This document shows, in pieces, positions 5,146-5,719 of a stretch of 5,719 nucleotides of DNA. The position numbers and the translations under genes were made by a program. The notes beneath the pieces were generated by a model. It did not search any database. It saw nothing but the letters and a program-made list of their open reading frames with translations, and was not told where the DNA came from. The stretch covers positions 1 through 5,719 of the forward strand of contig JAJCYX010000457.1 in assembly GCA_029262715.1 (NCBI GenBank). The letters run 5' to 3'. Source of the DNA: Chloroflexota bacterium. GTDB taxonomy: Bacteria > Chloroflexota > Dehalococcoidia > Lucifugimonadales > Lucifugimonadaceae. Within the stretch, counting starts at the first letter, position 1. Every line of letters starts with the position of its first letter.

Positions 5146-5719
5146 ATGAAAAAGAACAAGCTGCTGAGCCCAATAGTTGCGCTCGTTGCAGTGTTGACGT
5201 TCTCGGTCGCGGCTCTTGCTGACGATGACGTCAAATTCAATGCCAGCGGATTTGTAGGATTCGTTGGTGTGTCACATGATCCGGATAATCCGACCAGCGT
5301 CAAGTCAAAGTTCAAGTTCAATAAGAACGATGAGCTCGAAGAAGTGACGATCGAAACCGTCAACGAGATGGTTCTGGGGGTGCTGGCTGGCACCGGTGAC
5401 TGTAAAGGCCCTGGCTGTGAAGCATTATCAGCGGTGCTCAGTTCCGCTCCACTGTTCAGTCTCCATGATTCAAAGGTCAAGCTGAAGGTCGCCGGCTTGG
5501 GCGAACGACACTACTCTCTTCCAACTCCTTTTGGCGCAATGCCTCTCATTGCACAGGTTGTCGATGGGTCTTTGATGGGCGAACTCAAAGGGTCGGCCAG
5601 CATTGGTTCCGGCGAAGACGCGTTCCTTGGAGACCTTGATCTCAAAATTGAGGGTACGGCGACCTACGCCTGCTTCTCTCCGTTTCTCTCAGGGTTCGGT
5701 ATACCCAACGCTCTACCTG
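5146..5719 (+). CDS. Secreted protein of unknown function (partial, C-terminus off the right edge)
   Basis: From ATG 5146 the frame is open to the window edge, 191 codons. A GGAG Shine-Dalgarno at 5135-5138 lies 7 bases upstream, which supports this start. Residues 1-25 are a clear Sec signal peptide: MKKNK, a hydrophobic core about 6-22, and cleavage after ALA before Asp26. No lipobox cysteine follows. The mature part is rich in short alternating stretches that look like beta strands (KFNASGFVGFVGV; SVKSKFKFNK; HDSKVKLKVAG; GELKGSASIGSG; DLDLKIEGTATYACF), with charged turns, like an all-beta extracellular domain. Cys86 and Cys91 (CKGPGC) could form a disulfide, and a third cysteine lies near residue 178. 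I do not recognise the family. It probably acts outside the membrane. Confidence 0.85.
   Translation, partial: MKKNKLLSPIVALVAVLTFSVAALADDDVKFNASGFVGFVGVSHDPDNPTSVKSKFKFNKNDELEEVTIETVNEMVLGVLAGTGDCKGPGCEALSAVLSSAPLFSLHDSKVKLKVAGLGERHYSLPTPFGAMPLIAQVVDGSLMGELKGSASIGSGEDAFLGDLDLKIEGTATYACFSPFLSGFGIPNALP

Noticed and set aside
5130..5480. 116-codon minus-strand frame over the secreted protein
   Set aside because: Ser/Thr/Leu-rich mirror of the plus-strand gene, which has a signal peptide and Shine-Dalgarno.

Overview
The window reads as a piece of a bacterial chromosome: single-domain metabolic genes, a canonical tRNA with an encoded CCA end, and secreted or membrane proteins with ordinary Sec-type signals. 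GC content is moderately high on the left (about 60% by eye) and lower to the right of the tRNA (many lines at 40-55%). The mix of a CopC-CopD fusion, a small cupin, a flavin split-barrel protein and a large APH-fold phosphotransferase would fit an environmental lineage such as Chloroflexota. That placement is a weak inference from gene content, and no marker gene is present.

Layout. Positions 1-1957 are the 5' part (652 codons) of a large copper-resistance membrane protein on the minus strand. It combines a CopC periplasmic copper-binding domain, a CopD multi-pass membrane domain and a YtkA-like beta domain, and it runs off the left edge. Long plus-strand open frames over this stretch are shadows. 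A 204-base divergent intergenic region follows, containing a perfect 6+1+6 palindrome, and then a cupin gene (2162-2638, plus). A tRNA-Arg(CCT) lies at 2758-2833.

Between the tRNA and the next gene, roughly 2850-3009, is a dense set of nested inverted repeats that could fold into a branched RNA or be a small palindromic element. This is the most unusual part of the window. Next come an FMN-type split-barrel protein (3054-3476) and an APH/ecdysteroid-kinase-like phosphotransferase (3528-4691). These are co-directional, probably co-transcribed, and in the same reading frame, separated by one TGA plus 17 sense codons.

The 454 bases from 4692 to 5145 contain no convincing protein gene. They hold a degenerate tRNA-like sequence on the minus strand (4743-4810) and overlapping palindromes at 5074-5092. 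The window ends inside a secreted protein of unknown function (5146 to the right edge).

The genes do not form one obvious pathway. The copper protein is a membrane and periplasm metal-handling gene. The cupin, flavin-type and phosphotransferase genes are small-molecule enzymes whose substrates cannot be read from the sequence. No CRISPR array, transposase, integrase or recognisable multi-gene defence system is present.
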